A stretch of DNA of 64,000 nucleotides, taken from Sebaldella termitidis ATCC 33386. GTDB lineage: Bacteria; Fusobacteriota; Fusobacteriia; Fusobacteriales; Leptotrichiaceae. The position numbers were made by a program, and so were the translations under genes. Below are positions 43,121 to 53,258 of the stretch, in pieces (position 1 is the first letter of the stretch; each line of letters opens with the position of its first letter). The notes beneath the pieces were generated by a model. The model was not told where the DNA came from. It saw nothing but the letters and a program-made list of their open reading frames with translations, and ran no database searches. The stretch spans positions 1,240,001 to 1,304,000 of the forward strand of contig NC_013517.1 of NCBI RefSeq assembly GCF_000024405.1, written 5' to 3'.

Positions 43121-43978
43121 TTGATATTAATAGACGGAAAAGCAGTTTCCGAAAAAATAAGAGAACAGATAAGAAGAGAGCATGAAATACTTTCGAAAGA
43201 AATAGGGAGAAAAGCAGGACTGGCAGTTATTCTTGCCGGAGAGGACCCTGCTTCAAAAATATATGTAAATAATAAGGCAAAAGCCTGTGAAAAAGCAGGA
43301 TTTAACTCAGCAATACATTATCTGAGCGGGGATGTAAGCGAAGAGGAACTTTTGAAGCTTATAACCGATCTGAATAATGATGAAAATACAGACGGTATTT
43401 TAGTGCAGCTGCCTCTGCCGAAGCATATAGATGAGCTGAAAGTAATTACCAGTGTATCGCCGGAAAAAGATGTAGATGCATTTCATCCCGTAAATATAGG
43501 GAAATATGTAATAGGAGATGAAAGTGGTTTTTTACCTTGTACGCCATATGGTATAATACAGTTGCTGGATGAGTATAAGATAGAAACCCAGGGTAAAGAT
43601 ACCGTAATAATAGGAAGAAGCAATATAGTGGGAAAACCGATGGCTATGCTGATGCTTCAGAAAAGTGCCACGGTTCAGATATGTCACACGAAAACAAAAA
43701 ATTTATTTGAAAAAATGAGAAATGCAGATATAATAATATCAGCAGTAGGAGTGCCTAATCTGGTAACGGAAGATAAGGTAAAAGAAGGAGCAGTAGTTAT
43801 AGATGTAGGAATTTCCAGAGTAGAGGGAAAGGTATGCGGTGATGTGGAGTTTACAGGAGTATCCAAAAAAGCATCGTATATAACACCTGTACCGGGAGGG
43901 GTAGGTCCGATGACTATCACAAGCCTTCTCGGGAATACACTAAAATCATTTAAAAATAAAAGAAGAGAGGTTAAGTAA
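43121..43978 (+). CDS. folD: Methylene-THF dehydrogenase/cyclohydrolase
   Basis: 285-aa bifunctional folate enzyme. YVNNKAKACEKAGF carries the catalytic Lys; QLPLPKHID and GRSNIVGKPMAMLML are the two FolD signatures; PVPGGVGPMTI closes the NADP site. The start is TTG 43121, placed by AAGGGGGAA seven bases upstream; no in-frame ATG is close. It overlaps the accB start at the stop codon. Confidence 0.95.
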   Translation: MILIDGKAVSEKIREQIRREHEILSKEIGRKAGLAVILAGEDPASKIYVNNKAKACEKAGFNSAIHYLSGDVSEEELLKLITDLNNDENTDGILVQLPLPKHIDELKVITSVSPEKDVDAFHPVNIGKYVIGDESGFLPCTPYGIIQLLDEYKIETQGKDTVIIGRSNIVGKPMAMLMLQKSATVQICHTKTKNLFEKMRNADIIISAVGVPNLVTEDKVKEGAVVIDVGISRVEGKVCGDVEFTGVSKKASYITPVPGGVGPMTITSLLGNTLKSFKNKRREVK

Positions 43979-44442
43979 TGAAAGACAAGGTAAAACTAAT
44001 AAAAGAGCTTGCTAAAAGTATAAATACTTATGAAGTAGACAGTGTAGAATATGAAAATGAAGATTTTAAAGTAAAAATCAAAAAAAATCTTGAGGAAAAA
44101 GTGGTTTATGCAGCAGTAAATGAATCTCAGGCTATTCAGAATGCCCAGCCTGTTACTGTCTCAAATATAGAAAGTATCGAAGCAAAGCCGGCAGAGGAAG
44201 AGATTTCAGGGACTAAAATAGAATCGCCTATGGTAGGGACTTTCTATGAGGCACCTTCACCATCTTCGCCTCCTTATGTAAAAGAAGGGGATAAAGTATC
44301 GGAAGGAGATACGCTCTGTATAGTGGAGGCAATGAAATTAATGAATGAAATAAAGGCTTCTGCAAGCGGAACAATAAAAAAAATATATGCAAAAGATGGA
44401 ATGACAATAAAAAAAGGCGATGTTTTAATGATAATAGAGTAA
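43978..44442 (+). CDS. accB: Biotin carboxyl carrier protein of acetyl-CoA carboxylase
   Basis: 154 aa: N-terminal helix region, a linker, and a biotinyl domain with VEAMKLMNEI, where the Lys is biotinylated, and the thumb loop ESPMVGTFYEAPSPSSPPYV typical of AccB. The ATG overlaps the folD stop (TAATG). It is unusual here in that accC does not follow; a strong terminator comes next. A role as carrier in another biotin enzyme cannot be excluded. Confidence 0.9.
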   Translation: MKDKVKLIKELAKSINTYEVDSVEYENEDFKVKIKKNLEEKVVYAAVNESQAIQNAQPVTVSNIESIEAKPAEEEISGTKIESPMVGTFYEAPSPSSPPYVKEGDKVSEGDTLCIVEAMKLMNEIKASASGTIKKIYAKDGMTIKKGDVLMIIE

Positions 44443-44478
44443 ATTTTTGTATATAATGCGAGAGTAGGCATAAAAAAT

Positions 44479-44547
44479 CAGCTTGATTATAACTCTTGAG
44501 AGCTTTTCAGAAGCTTTTTCACAGATATAATCAAGCTGTTTATTTTT
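44479..44547 (+). terminator. Terminator after accB
   Basis: A perfect 13-base stem, CAGCTTGATTATA (44479-44491) with TATAATCAAGCTG (44526-44538), encloses an AGCTT/AAGCT hairpin and is followed by TTTATTTTTT. It is placed at the end of the long rex-folD-accB run. Confidence 0.85.
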
Positions 44548-44565
44548 TAGAAACGGGGAGAGGCT

Positions 44566-45291
44566 ATGGCGAAGAAAAAAAGCTATTATATAACAGCGGC
44601 AATATTTGTTCTGATATCGGGATTTTTTTCGCAGTATATAAAATATGAGGTGGAAAGTTTCAGATTTTTAAAAATTTTTATGAATAAATATGCTGATACT
44701 GTGATTTATCTGGAACAAAAGAATTCTACAGACAGCTTTTTCACCAAAAAAAGTAAAGCTGTAAAAATGAGAAAAGAACTCGGAGAGAAAATAAGCAGAA
44801 TAAATAAATATGCAGGATCGGAAGCCGGAAATGAACCGGAATTTCTTTCAGAAATGTATAACAAAACAGTAGGGATGACTGTACAGCAGGCTTTGTCCGA
44901 AGAGGCAGTAAGAAATAAAATGCTTAATGACAAGCTTATCAGTGATGTTTATAATAATAAAGCCGTACTGAAAAGAAACGCAGGTTTTATTTCAGGAATA
45001 AAAAACGGATTTTTAACAGGTGTCAGTTATCCTGTTTCCGTAAAAGATAAATTCATAAGCCTGACTGACAGAGGAGAGTCTCTTCCGGTTTCAATCATTA
45101 AAGCATATTTTGTTAGTATGGCTGATTATCTGAAAATTGGAATGAATTGTTTTTTATTCTATGGTCTGCCCTACAAAGCAGGGTATGCAGTCACTTGGCT
45201 TATCAGTGCTTTTTTAACTGTTATTCTGGTATTTCTTCCGTTTTTTCTGTTAAAACCGAAAAAAAGACCAAAAACAACATATGAATTTTAA
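44566..45291 (+). CDS. Hypothetical membrane protein
   Basis: 241 aa: one N-terminal membrane helix (about residues 7-25), a soluble part of about 170 residues that is Lys-rich, and a C-terminal helix (about 207-229) with a short basic tail. The topology suggests the middle part faces the periplasm. No family recognised. GGGGAGAGG precedes the ATG. It is between the accB terminator and ndk. Confidence 0.7.
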   Translation: MAKKKSYYITAAIFVLISGFFSQYIKYEVESFRFLKIFMNKYADTVIYLEQKNSTDSFFTKKSKAVKMRKELGEKISRINKYAGSEAGNEPEFLSEMYNKTVGMTVQQALSEEAVRNKMLNDKLISDVYNNKAVLKRNAGFISGIKNGFLTGVSYPVSVKDKFISLTDRGESLPVSIIKAYFVSMADYLKIGMNCFLFYGLPYKAGYAVTWLISAFLTVILVFLPFFLLKPKKRPKTTYEF

Positions 45292-45361
45292 AAAATACTC
45301 AAAGATCATTATTATATACTAAGTTAAATGTGATATAATATAAATATTCAGGAGGTAGCAT

Positions 45362-45814
45362 ATGGAAAAGACTTTCTCAATGATTAAACCTGACGGTATT
45401 CAAAGAGGACTTGTGGGAGAGATTCTGCAAAGATTTGAAAAAAAGGGAATAAAAATAGCTGCAATGAAATTTATGATGATCAGCAGGGAGCTTGCTGAAA
45501 AGCATTATACGGCACATAAAGGAAAGGTTTTTTATGATGATCTGATAAGATTTATTACTTCATCGCCTGTTCTGGCAATGGTTTTTGAAGGGGAGGATGT
45601 AATAAATATAGTGAGAAAGCTGGCAGGAGCCACATCGCCTGAAGCAGCACTTCCGGGAACTGTAAGAGGTGATTATTCGCTGGATGTAGAGTATAATCTG
45701 ATACATGCCTCAGATTCAAAAGAGAGCGCTGAAAGGGAAATTTCTCTGTTTTTCAGAGAGGAAGAAATAATAAATTATGAGCTCATTACTGCAAAATGGG
45801 TTTATCCAAAATAA
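45362..45814 (+). CDS. ndk: Nucleoside-diphosphate kinase
   Basis: Balances NTP/dNTP pools by phosphate exchange through a His. 150 aa: EKTFSMIKPDGIQRGLVGEI and the active-site region GDYSLDVEYNLIHASDSKES, where the His of NLIHASDS is the phosphorylated residue. AGGAGG lies upstream; a TATAAT with an extended TGA (45331-45339) is a likely promoter. Confidence 0.96.
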   Translation: MEKTFSMIKPDGIQRGLVGEILQRFEKKGIKIAAMKFMMISRELAEKHYTAHKGKVFYDDLIRFITSSPVLAMVFEGEDVINIVRKLAGATSPEAALPGTVRGDYSLDVEYNLIHASDSKESAEREISLFFREEEIINYELITAKWVYPK

Positions 45815-46161
45815 CAGAATAAAATCACTATAAAACTGAAATGCCGATATCAGTGTATTTAAGCAAAAGCGAATGTGCCGCTGTACCGGCCGCTAAAAAA
45901 TAGTTTTTTTATAAGTCTTGTTAATCAAATAAAAATATGATAAAATTAGCAGGTAATTAATATGAAATGTGTTCTTCTGGAGTTTTGTACAATGTATATT
46001 CAAAGTAACTGATATCTGGTAATATTAAAACACTTGTACCCTTGAGTATAAGTACTCAGGCTGTGAAATATAAAAAAATTCAGCCGGAGTTCCGATGCCT
46101 CATTATCTTATTTAAATAACAAAATATGAATAAGACTAGGTGCCAAACTAAGGAGGGAATT
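45815..46161 (+). other. 347-base gene-free region between ndk and the CBS gene
   Basis: Holds a GC-richer patch (45841-45900) with a GCCG/CGGC hairpin before AAAAAATAGTTTTTTT, which may end ndk. Further on a GAGTA/TACTC hairpin lies near 46045. TTGTTA and TAAAAT boxes are roughly in register near 45919-45950. No gene is apparent beyond a 20-codon frame with no ribosome site. Confidence 0.35.
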
Positions 46162-46605
46162 ATGAAAAAAATAGCGGATATTATGAATAAAAATCTGGCA
46201 ACGGTAGATGCCGATGACAGTTTTGAAGAAGCTTTAAAATTAATGAAGGAAAAAGGTATCGGAAGAGTTCCGGTATTGGAAAATGGTAAATTAATAGGTG
46301 TAATAACAAGAAATGATATTCTGGTAAAGACTGAAAAGGCTCCTCTGCCGCCTGTACTGGCGATCTGGGATCTTCTCATTACATTACCGAATAACAAAGA
46401 GTTCAGAGAAAAATATGATAAAATAACAGGCGTAACTGCAAAAGAAATTATGACAAAAGAGTTCAATACAATAGATGTAAATGCTGATCTTCAGGAAGCA
46501 GTTACAAGTATAGTAGACAACGAAAAAGATTTCTTTTTCGTATTTGATAAGGGAAGTTTAGTAGGGGTACTTACTAAAACGGATCTTATAAATGGTATAT
46601 TTTAA
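46162..46605 (+). CDS. CBS domain pair protein
   Basis: 147 aa made of two CBS motifs: IADIMNKNLATVDADDSFEE with GRVPVLENGKLIGVITRNDI, and AKEIMTKEFNTIDVNADLQE with GSLVGVLTKTDLI. Such Bateman modules bind adenine nucleotides and regulate partner proteins. ATG 46162 follows AAGGAGGG; the longer frame at 46126 has no site. It ends 16 bases before the CorC-like gene, which also carries CBS domains, so the two may work together. Confidence 0.87.
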   Translation: MKKIADIMNKNLATVDADDSFEEALKLMKEKGIGRVPVLENGKLIGVITRNDILVKTEKAPLPPVLAIWDLLITLPNNKEFREKYDKITGVTAKEIMTKEFNTIDVNADLQEAVTSIVDNEKDFFFVFDKGSLVGVLTKTDLINGIF

Positions 46606-46621
46606 AGGAAGGTGCTTAAAT

Positions 46622-47917
46622 TTGGAAGAATTCAGGTTTTGGATGGAGATAGCTTTATTGATTGTCTTAATAGGGCTTTCAGCATTTTTTTCCGCATCGG
46701 AAACAGCCTTAACTTCATTTAGAAGAGTGTATATAGGAGAAATAAAAGATAAGAAAAAGGTAAAGCTGCTGAAAGAATGGCTGGCTAAGCCGAACGAATA
46801 TCTTACTACAATACTGCTGGGTAATAATATAGTGAATGTAGGAGCTACAACCATAGCTACGATTATTACATTCGGTGTTGTTCAAAAATTAGGATTAAAC
46901 AGAGGGATAGCAGGTCTGCTGGTAACTGTAGTTATGACTGCGCTGCTTTTAATATTCGGAGAAATTACTCCGAAGGTAATTGCCAAAAATTATTCGATAC
47001 AGATTTCCAAAGCTGTTATTGTCCCGATAAATACATTAAAAAAATTATCAAAATTTATAGTAGTAGTTTTTATAAGTATTTCGAAATTTTTCAGCAGGCT
47101 TTTTAATGTTCCTATAAATGATGATATGTTTCTGATTACGGAAGATTCCATAAAAACATATGTAGTTCAGGGAAAAGAAGACGGGGCAATAGAGGAAGAA
47201 GAACAGGAAATGATACACAGCATTATAGACTTTACTGATACAAGTGCAAAGGAGATACTGACACCAAGAACATCTATTTTCGCACTGGAAGGAAACAAAT
47301 GTCTTGATGAGGTATGGGACAGCATAATAGATCAGGGATTTTCGAGAATTCCTATTTATGAAGAGCAGATAGATAATGTGGTAGGAATCCTTTATTCCAA
47401 GGATCTGTTAAAATTCGACAGAACAAGGGATAAAGATGTAAAGGTAAGCGAACTGAAAAGAGATGCTTATTTTATTCCGGGGACAAAGACTCTTATAGAG
47501 CTTCTGGAGGAATTCAGGGAAAAACAAAATCACATGGCAATTGTAATAGATGAATACGGAGGAACTCTGGGTCTTGTTACCATAGAAGACCTTCTTGAGG
47601 AGATTGTCGGCGAAATAAGAGATGAGTATGATTTTGAAGAGGAAAATATCAATCAGATAAAAGATGAAGTATTTGATATAAAGGGAGATACAGAAATAGA
47701 AACAGTCAATAAAGAACTGGATATAAATATTCCTATTTCTGACGAATACGATACTATAGCTGGATATGTCCACTATGAACTGGGAAAGGTTGCAGAAGTC
47801 AACGATAAGGTAAACGGCGAGGATTATGTCATAAGGGTTCTGCATCTGGACAGTCACAGAATAGATAAAGTAAGAATAATAAAACTGGTTACAGAAATAA
47901 ATGAGGAAGATAACTGA
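46622..47917 (+). CDS. CorC/HlyC family transporter-associated protein (CNNM domain)
   Basis: 431 aa. N-terminal CNNM/DUF21 membrane domain with four helices (IGLSAFFSASETALTSFRR is its signature), then two CBS domains (TSAKEILTPRTSIFALEGN; FREKQNHMAIVIDEYGGTLG) and a C-terminal CorC_HlyC domain. Relatives handle Mg2+ or Co2+ export or tolerance. The start is TTG 46622, preceded by AAGGAAGG; the ATG-like start at 46592 is inside the previous gene. Confidence 0.9.
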   Translation: MEEFRFWMEIALLIVLIGLSAFFSASETALTSFRRVYIGEIKDKKKVKLLKEWLAKPNEYLTTILLGNNIVNVGATTIATIITFGVVQKLGLNRGIAGLLVTVVMTALLLIFGEITPKVIAKNYSIQISKAVIVPINTLKKLSKFIVVVFISISKFFSRLFNVPINDDMFLITEDSIKTYVVQGKEDGAIEEEEQEMIHSIIDFTDTSAKEILTPRTSIFALEGNKCLDEVWDSIIDQGFSRIPIYEEQIDNVVGILYSKDLLKFDRTRDKDVKVSELKRDAYFIPGTKTLIELLEEFREKQNHMAIVIDEYGGTLGLVTIEDLLEEIVGEIRDEYDFEEENINQIKDEVFDIKGDTEIETVNKELDINIPISDEYDTIAGYVHYELGKVAEVNDKVNGEDYVIRVLHLDSHRIDKVRIIKLVTEINEEDN

Positions 47918-47924
47918 GGTGACA

Positions 47925-48368
47925 ATGGATAATAATAGGCCAAGGGTCAGAGTAGCAGGGGTACTGGAAGAAGACGGAAAATTACTGCTGATAGAACATA
48001 CAAAAAATGAAAGAAGCTATTGGCTGCTGCCGGGCGGCGGAGTCGACTGGGGAGAATCATTGGAAGAAGCAGTAAAAAGAGAATTTCTGGAAGAAACTAA
48101 TCTTACGGTAAAAATTGAAGAGTTTTTATTTATATCTGAAACACTTGCTCCGGATAAGACTAAGCATGTAATCAATTTATACTTTAAGGTAAAAAGAGAA
48201 TCAGGGGAGCTTGCACTGGGTGACGACAGTGTGCTGAGCGATCTGAAATTTTTTACGCTTGAAGAGATGGATAAAATAAAAATATATCCTAATGTAAACG
48301 GGATTTTAAAAAAAATTATGAAAAAAGAGTCATATGAAAATTTTTTGGGTATGATTTGGGATAAATAG
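47925..48368 (+). CDS. NUDIX hydrolase
   Basis: 147 aa with a complete Nudix box beginning GGGVDWGESLEEAVKREFLE and ending ETNL. It removes a nucleoside diphosphate from some substrate, which cannot be predicted. ATG 47925 has GAGGTGA upstream and the gene nearly touches the CorC-like gene. It precedes apt by eight bases, and a nucleotide clean-up role would fit that neighbour. Confidence 0.88.
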   Translation: MDNNRPRVRVAGVLEEDGKLLLIEHTKNERSYWLLPGGGVDWGESLEEAVKREFLEETNLTVKIEEFLFISETLAPDKTKHVINLYFKVKRESGELALGDDSVLSDLKFFTLEEMDKIKIYPNVNGILKKIMKKESYENFLGMIWDK

Positions 48369-48376
48369 GAGGACAA

Positions 48377-48907
48377 ATGGAAAAATTAGAAATGGAAAGA
48401 TTAAAAGAATTAATTAGATCTATACCGGACTTTCCCGAAAAAGGAGTAATGTTTCGAGATATAACTACGGCTCTTAAGGATAAACAAGGCCTTCATGCAA
48501 TAATTGATGATTTCACAAACAGATACACAGATAAGGGAATAGACTATGTACTTGGTGCAGACGCAAGAGGATTTATCTTCGGGGCAGCCATTGCATATAA
48601 TATAGGAGCAGGATTTGTTCCTGCAAGAAAAATAGGAAAATTGCCCGGAGAGACTGCACGGGTGGAGTATGATCTTGAATACGGAACAAATACAATAGAA
48701 GTTCATAATGATGCCTTTGAAAAAGGTGCTAATGTACTTATAGTAGATGATCTGCTGGCTACGGGAGGTACTGCGGCAGCTATGGTAAAGCTGGTGGAAA
48801 TGCTAGGGGCGGATGTATATGAGCTGGCTTTCTTAATAGAATTAGAAGATTTAAATGGTAGAGATTTATTAGATGGTCATAGTGTTTATTCTATCTTAAA
48901 ATACTAA
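48377..48907 (+). CDS. apt: Adenine phosphoribosyltransferase
   Basis: Salvages adenine to AMP with PRPP. 176 aa: IPDFPEKGVMFRDITTALKD, GADARGFIFGAAIAY, and the PRPP-binding motif VLIVDDLLATGGTAAAMV. AGGAGG precedes the ATG. Followed by a terminator and rel, the same order (apt-rel) seen in many bacteria. Confidence 0.96.
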   Translation: MEKLEMERLKELIRSIPDFPEKGVMFRDITTALKDKQGLHAIIDDFTNRYTDKGIDYVLGADARGFIFGAAIAYNIGAGFVPARKIGKLPGETARVEYDLEYGTNTIEVHNDAFEKGANVLIVDDLLATGGTAAAMVKLVEMLGADVYELAFLIELEDLNGRDLLDGHSVYSILKY

Positions 48908-48909
48908 TA

Positions 48910-48934
48910 ACGACATGTAATATGTCGTTTTTTT
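48910..48934 (+). terminator. Terminator between apt and rel
   Basis: ACGACAT (48910-48916) and ATGTCGT (48922-48928) form a perfect seven-base stem, followed by six T. Confidence 0.8.
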
Positions 48935-48952
48935 AAAATCTGGGGAGATAAA

Positions 48953-51118
48953 ATGAGAATAATAAAAGAGAGATTTGCTGAACTGGAAAAAAAGATTAAA
49001 GAAAATAATCTGGATGTTGATGTAGACAAAATTGAGAATGCCTTTGTGCTGGCATATGAATCACATGTGGGACAGAAGAGAAAAAGCGGGGAAGATTATA
49101 TCCTGCATCCTATTGAAGTAGCGGAAATTCTGGTAGACTTGAGGCTTGATACTGACACTATAGTGGCAGGTATTTTGCATGATGTAGTGGAAGATACGCT
49201 TATTACAATTCCGGATATAGAATATAATTTTGGAAAAGAAGTGGCAAGGCTGGTAGACGGAGTAACAAAATTACGTAATCTTCCCAGAACAGACAGCAGC
49301 AAAAGAATAGAAAATATACGAAAAATGGTCGTGGCTATGTCTGAAGATATAAGAGTAGTATTAATAAAGCTCGCTGACAGGCTCCATAATATGAGAACAC
49401 TTAAATATATGAAACCGGAAAAGCAGATAGAAAAGGCCAAGGAATCATTGGAAATATATGCACCCATAGCACATAGAATAGGAATGGCGAAAATAAAATG
49501 GGAATTGGAGGATATAAGCTTTAGGTATCTTTATCCGGAAAAATATAAGGAAATAAGCACTCTTGTAAAAACAAAGAGAAAAGAACGTGAAAAGTATACC
49601 AATGAGGTAATAGAGAAGATATCCGGCGAACTGAAGAAATTTAATATTCAGGGGGAAGTAACCGGAAGACCGAAGCATCTTTACAGTATATATAAAAAGA
49701 TGGTGGAGAAGCAGAAAAATTTTAATGATCTTCATGACCTTATTGCTATCAGGATTCTTGTTAATAAAGAAGTGGAATGTTACAATGTTCTTGGAATAAT
49801 ACACAGTCTGTATATACCTGTGGCTGGAAGATTTAAGGACTACATAGCTGTTCCTAAGTCTAACGGCTATCAGTCAATACATACTACTATAGAAGGACCT
49901 GATAAACAGAATATAGAGGTGCAGATAAGAACTTATGCCATGCACATGATAGCAGAAGAAGGGGTTGCCGCACACTGGAAATATAAAGAGAAAAAGAGCA
50001 AGAGCAAAGATGAGAATTATTATGCCGCAGTAAAGAAAATGATTGCCGGTAATGAGAATGTTGATAGTTTTGTGAAAGAAGTTACTGATAATGTATTAAA
50101 TGAAACTATATTTGTTTTCACGCCGAAAGGTGATGTCATAGAGCTTCAGAATGCAGCTACGCCTTTGGATTTTGCATTTCATATACATACACAGATTGGA
50201 TATAAAACCGTAGGGGCTAAAGTCAACGATAAAATAGTTCCTTTGGATTACGAGCTGAAAAACGGTGATAAAATAGAAATACTTACTTCAAAAAACAGTA
50301 AGGGGCCTGGTAAAGACTGGATAAATATGGTAAAGGCAAACAGCTCAAAAGTAAAAATCAGAAAATGGTTTAAGGATAAGGAATTTGAAGAAAGAACAAA
50401 AGACGGAGAGCTGCTCCTTGAACGCGAGCTGGAAAAAATAAATCTGAAATTTAAGGATATAGAAGAAGATGAGAAGCTTTTTCTATATATGAAAAAATAT
50501 AATATAAATGATACAAAATCTTTATTTTATAAATTTGCTACAGGTGAATTGTCACTGGAAGGCTTTACAAACAGATTTGAGGTAAAGAAAGAGCTGGATG
50601 AGAAGCAGGTTCTGGAAGAAGAAACTCTGAAAGGAAATAAAAGGAAGGAAAAAAGTACAGGCGGTATCAGAATAAGCGGAACTGACAATACTATGTATAA
50701 ATTTGCCAAATGCTGTACCCCGCTTCCGGGAGATGATATACAGGGCTTTGTGACAAAGGTAAGAGGAATAGTAATTCACAGAAAAGACTGTAAAAATCTC
50801 CATAATCTTTTGAAAAATGATCCTGACAGAGCGATTGACGTGGAGTGGGATGTAGAGGAAATCGGGAAGTCTACTTCAAAATATGAATTTGTATTTACTG
50901 CGAAAGCACTTAACAGACCTAATATTCTAATGGATATAATAAAGGTACTTAATGACTTTAAGATGGATCTGATAAATGTAAATACCACTGTAACAAAGGA
51001 AAACGGAATAGAATATTCACTTATGAAATTTGATATTATGATAAAAAAACGTGATGACTTTGACAGACTGGCAAATAATCTGAAGTCAATGAAAGACATC
51101 GTTGATATAATAAGATAA
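48953..51118 (+). CDS. rel: Bifunctional (p)ppGpp synthetase/hydrolase
   Basis: 721-aa Rel/SpoT that makes and breaks the stringent-response alarmone. The HD hydrolase domain is intact (LHPIEVAEIL; ILHDVVEDT), the synthetase domain has YQSIHTTIEGP, and TGS (VFTPKGDVIEL), a zinc-finger-like region (FAKCCTPLPGDDI) and ACT domain (EFVFTAKALNRPNILMDIIK) follow. Hydrolase intactness argues for a bifunctional enzyme. GGGGAG lies before the ATG. It shares a run with tgt, 12 bases downstream. Confidence 0.96.
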   Translation: MRIIKERFAELEKKIKENNLDVDVDKIENAFVLAYESHVGQKRKSGEDYILHPIEVAEILVDLRLDTDTIVAGILHDVVEDTLITIPDIEYNFGKEVARLVDGVTKLRNLPRTDSSKRIENIRKMVVAMSEDIRVVLIKLADRLHNMRTLKYMKPEKQIEKAKESLEIYAPIAHRIGMAKIKWELEDISFRYLYPEKYKEISTLVKTKRKEREKYTNEVIEKISGELKKFNIQGEVTGRPKHLYSIYKKMVEKQKNFNDLHDLIAIRILVNKEVECYNVLGIIHSLYIPVAGRFKDYIAVPKSNGYQSIHTTIEGPDKQNIEVQIRTYAMHMIAEEGVAAHWKYKEKKSKSKDENYYAAVKKMIAGNENVDSFVKEVTDNVLNETIFVFTPKGDVIELQNAATPLDFAFHIHTQIGYKTVGAKVNDKIVPLDYELKNGDKIEILTSKNSKGPGKDWINMVKANSSKVKIRKWFKDKEFEERTKDGELLLERELEKINLKFKDIEEDEKLFLYMKKYNINDTKSLFYKFATGELSLEGFTNRFEVKKELDEKQVLEEETLKGNKRKEKSTGGIRISGTDNTMYKFAKCCTPLPGDDIQGFVTKVRGIVIHRKDCKNLHNLLKNDPDRAIDVEWDVEEIGKSTSKYEFVFTAKALNRPNILMDIIKVLNDFKMDLINVNTTVTKENGIEYSLMKFDIMIKKRDDFDRLANNLKSMKDIVDIIR

Positions 51119-52285
<1,167 letters not shown>

Positions 52286-52287
52286 GA

Positions 52288-52371
52288 CTGGAAATAATTA
52301 TTTATGAGAGATTTGCTATTATTCAGCAGATAACTCTGGTATAGCAGCCCGAATATATAAATAATTTCCGG
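52288..52371 (+). promoter_or_regulatory. Nested hairpin before the YcxB-type genes
   Basis: CTGGAAAT-AA-TTATTTAT (52288-52305) pairs with ATAAATAATTTCCGG (52357-52371), and TGCTAT (52314-52319) pairs with ATAGCA (52341-52346) inside it. The structure ends two bases before the AAAGGAG of the next gene. There is no T run, so it looks more like a leader structure than a terminator. Confidence 0.45.
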
Positions 52372-52385
52372 GAAAGGAGTTATGA

Positions 52386-53228
52386 ATGGAAGATATTATA
52401 AAAATAAAGTACAGACTGGATTTTAACCGGCTGAAAGACACATATATGTCAGCTTACGGTGCGGCCAGCGATGAATATCTGAGGGAATTTGACGGATCAA
52501 TAGCAGACAGTACGAGAAATATCGAAGCAGAATTTGACAATGAAAAAGTAGTTATTAAAATCATTGATAAAAATGAGAAAAATACTTATTTTTATAACGA
52601 AATTTTTAAAATAAAAAAAGAGAAAGACAGCTATTTATTTTTTATAAGTAAAATTCAGTTTTTTTATTTCAAATTCAGTGACTTCTCTTCAGAAGATCTT
52701 GCTAAAATTGATATAATTCTGAAAGAATTTTATGAAAAGACACAGGGAGAAATTCTTGCAGCAGTGGAAAATTATGAGCTTAACGAAGAAAGAGTTATTG
52801 CTGCAAGTAAAATTATATATAAAAATCTGAATATTGTATTTTTGTTATTGGGCATTATTCTGACAATACTTCATCAGATAATGTACCGCAGTATGTTGGT
52901 AAACGTTCTCACAATTGTGTTATATACAGTTTTTATATTGTTTTTTCTGAAATTTTATTATAAAAGCATGGGAAAAAGAATAATAAAATCTACCAATAAG
53001 AATTTTTTATATGCAAGAATATTATTTTATAAGGATAAAATAGAGGTAATATCTAAAAGAAAAATGGGGCTGTCTGAGATTTATTACAATGAATTCTACA
53101 AAATAAAAAAGACAAAAAAAGGATATCTGTTTTTAACTCAAAAATATAGTTTTTATTTCTTTTTTTATGATGAATTCAAAAAAGATGAGCTTGAAAGACT
53201 TAGCAGCACTTTGTCCCAATATATATAA
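52386..53228 (+). CDS. Membrane protein with two YcxB-like domains, copy 1
   Basis: 280 aa with an internal duplication. A YcxB-like domain at residues 50-118 (YFYNEIFKIKKEKDSYLFF) is repeated at 214-279 (IYYNEFYKIKKTKKGYLFL), with two membrane helices between (about 148-163 and 171-190). Ordinary YcxB proteins have only the helices and the C-terminal copy. The soluble domains should both face the cytoplasm. AAAGGAG lies six bases before the ATG. A paralogue follows 30 bases later. Function unknown. Confidence 0.8.
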   Translation: MEDIIKIKYRLDFNRLKDTYMSAYGAASDEYLREFDGSIADSTRNIEAEFDNEKVVIKIIDKNEKNTYFYNEIFKIKKEKDSYLFFISKIQFFYFKFSDFSSEDLAKIDIILKEFYEKTQGEILAAVENYELNEERVIAASKIIYKNLNIVFLLLGIILTILHQIMYRSMLVNVLTIVLYTVFILFFLKFYYKSMGKRIIKSTNKNFLYARILFYKDKIEVISKRKMGLSEIYYNEFYKIKKTKKGYLFLTQKYSFYFFFYDEFKKDELERLSSTLSQYI

Positions 53229-53258
53229 GGTGTTTGGATATAAGAGAGGAGATACTTT

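Noticed and set aside
44143-44442. Oxaloacetate or methylmalonyl decarboxylase biotin subunit instead of AccB
   Set aside because: The AccB-type thumb loop (ESPMVGTFYEAPSPSSPPYV) and the N-terminal helix region fit AccB, and no decarboxylase subunits are adjacent.
45841-45903. 20-codon frame after ndk
   Set aside because: No ribosome site, too short, and it overlaps a hairpin and A/T run that more likely end ndk.
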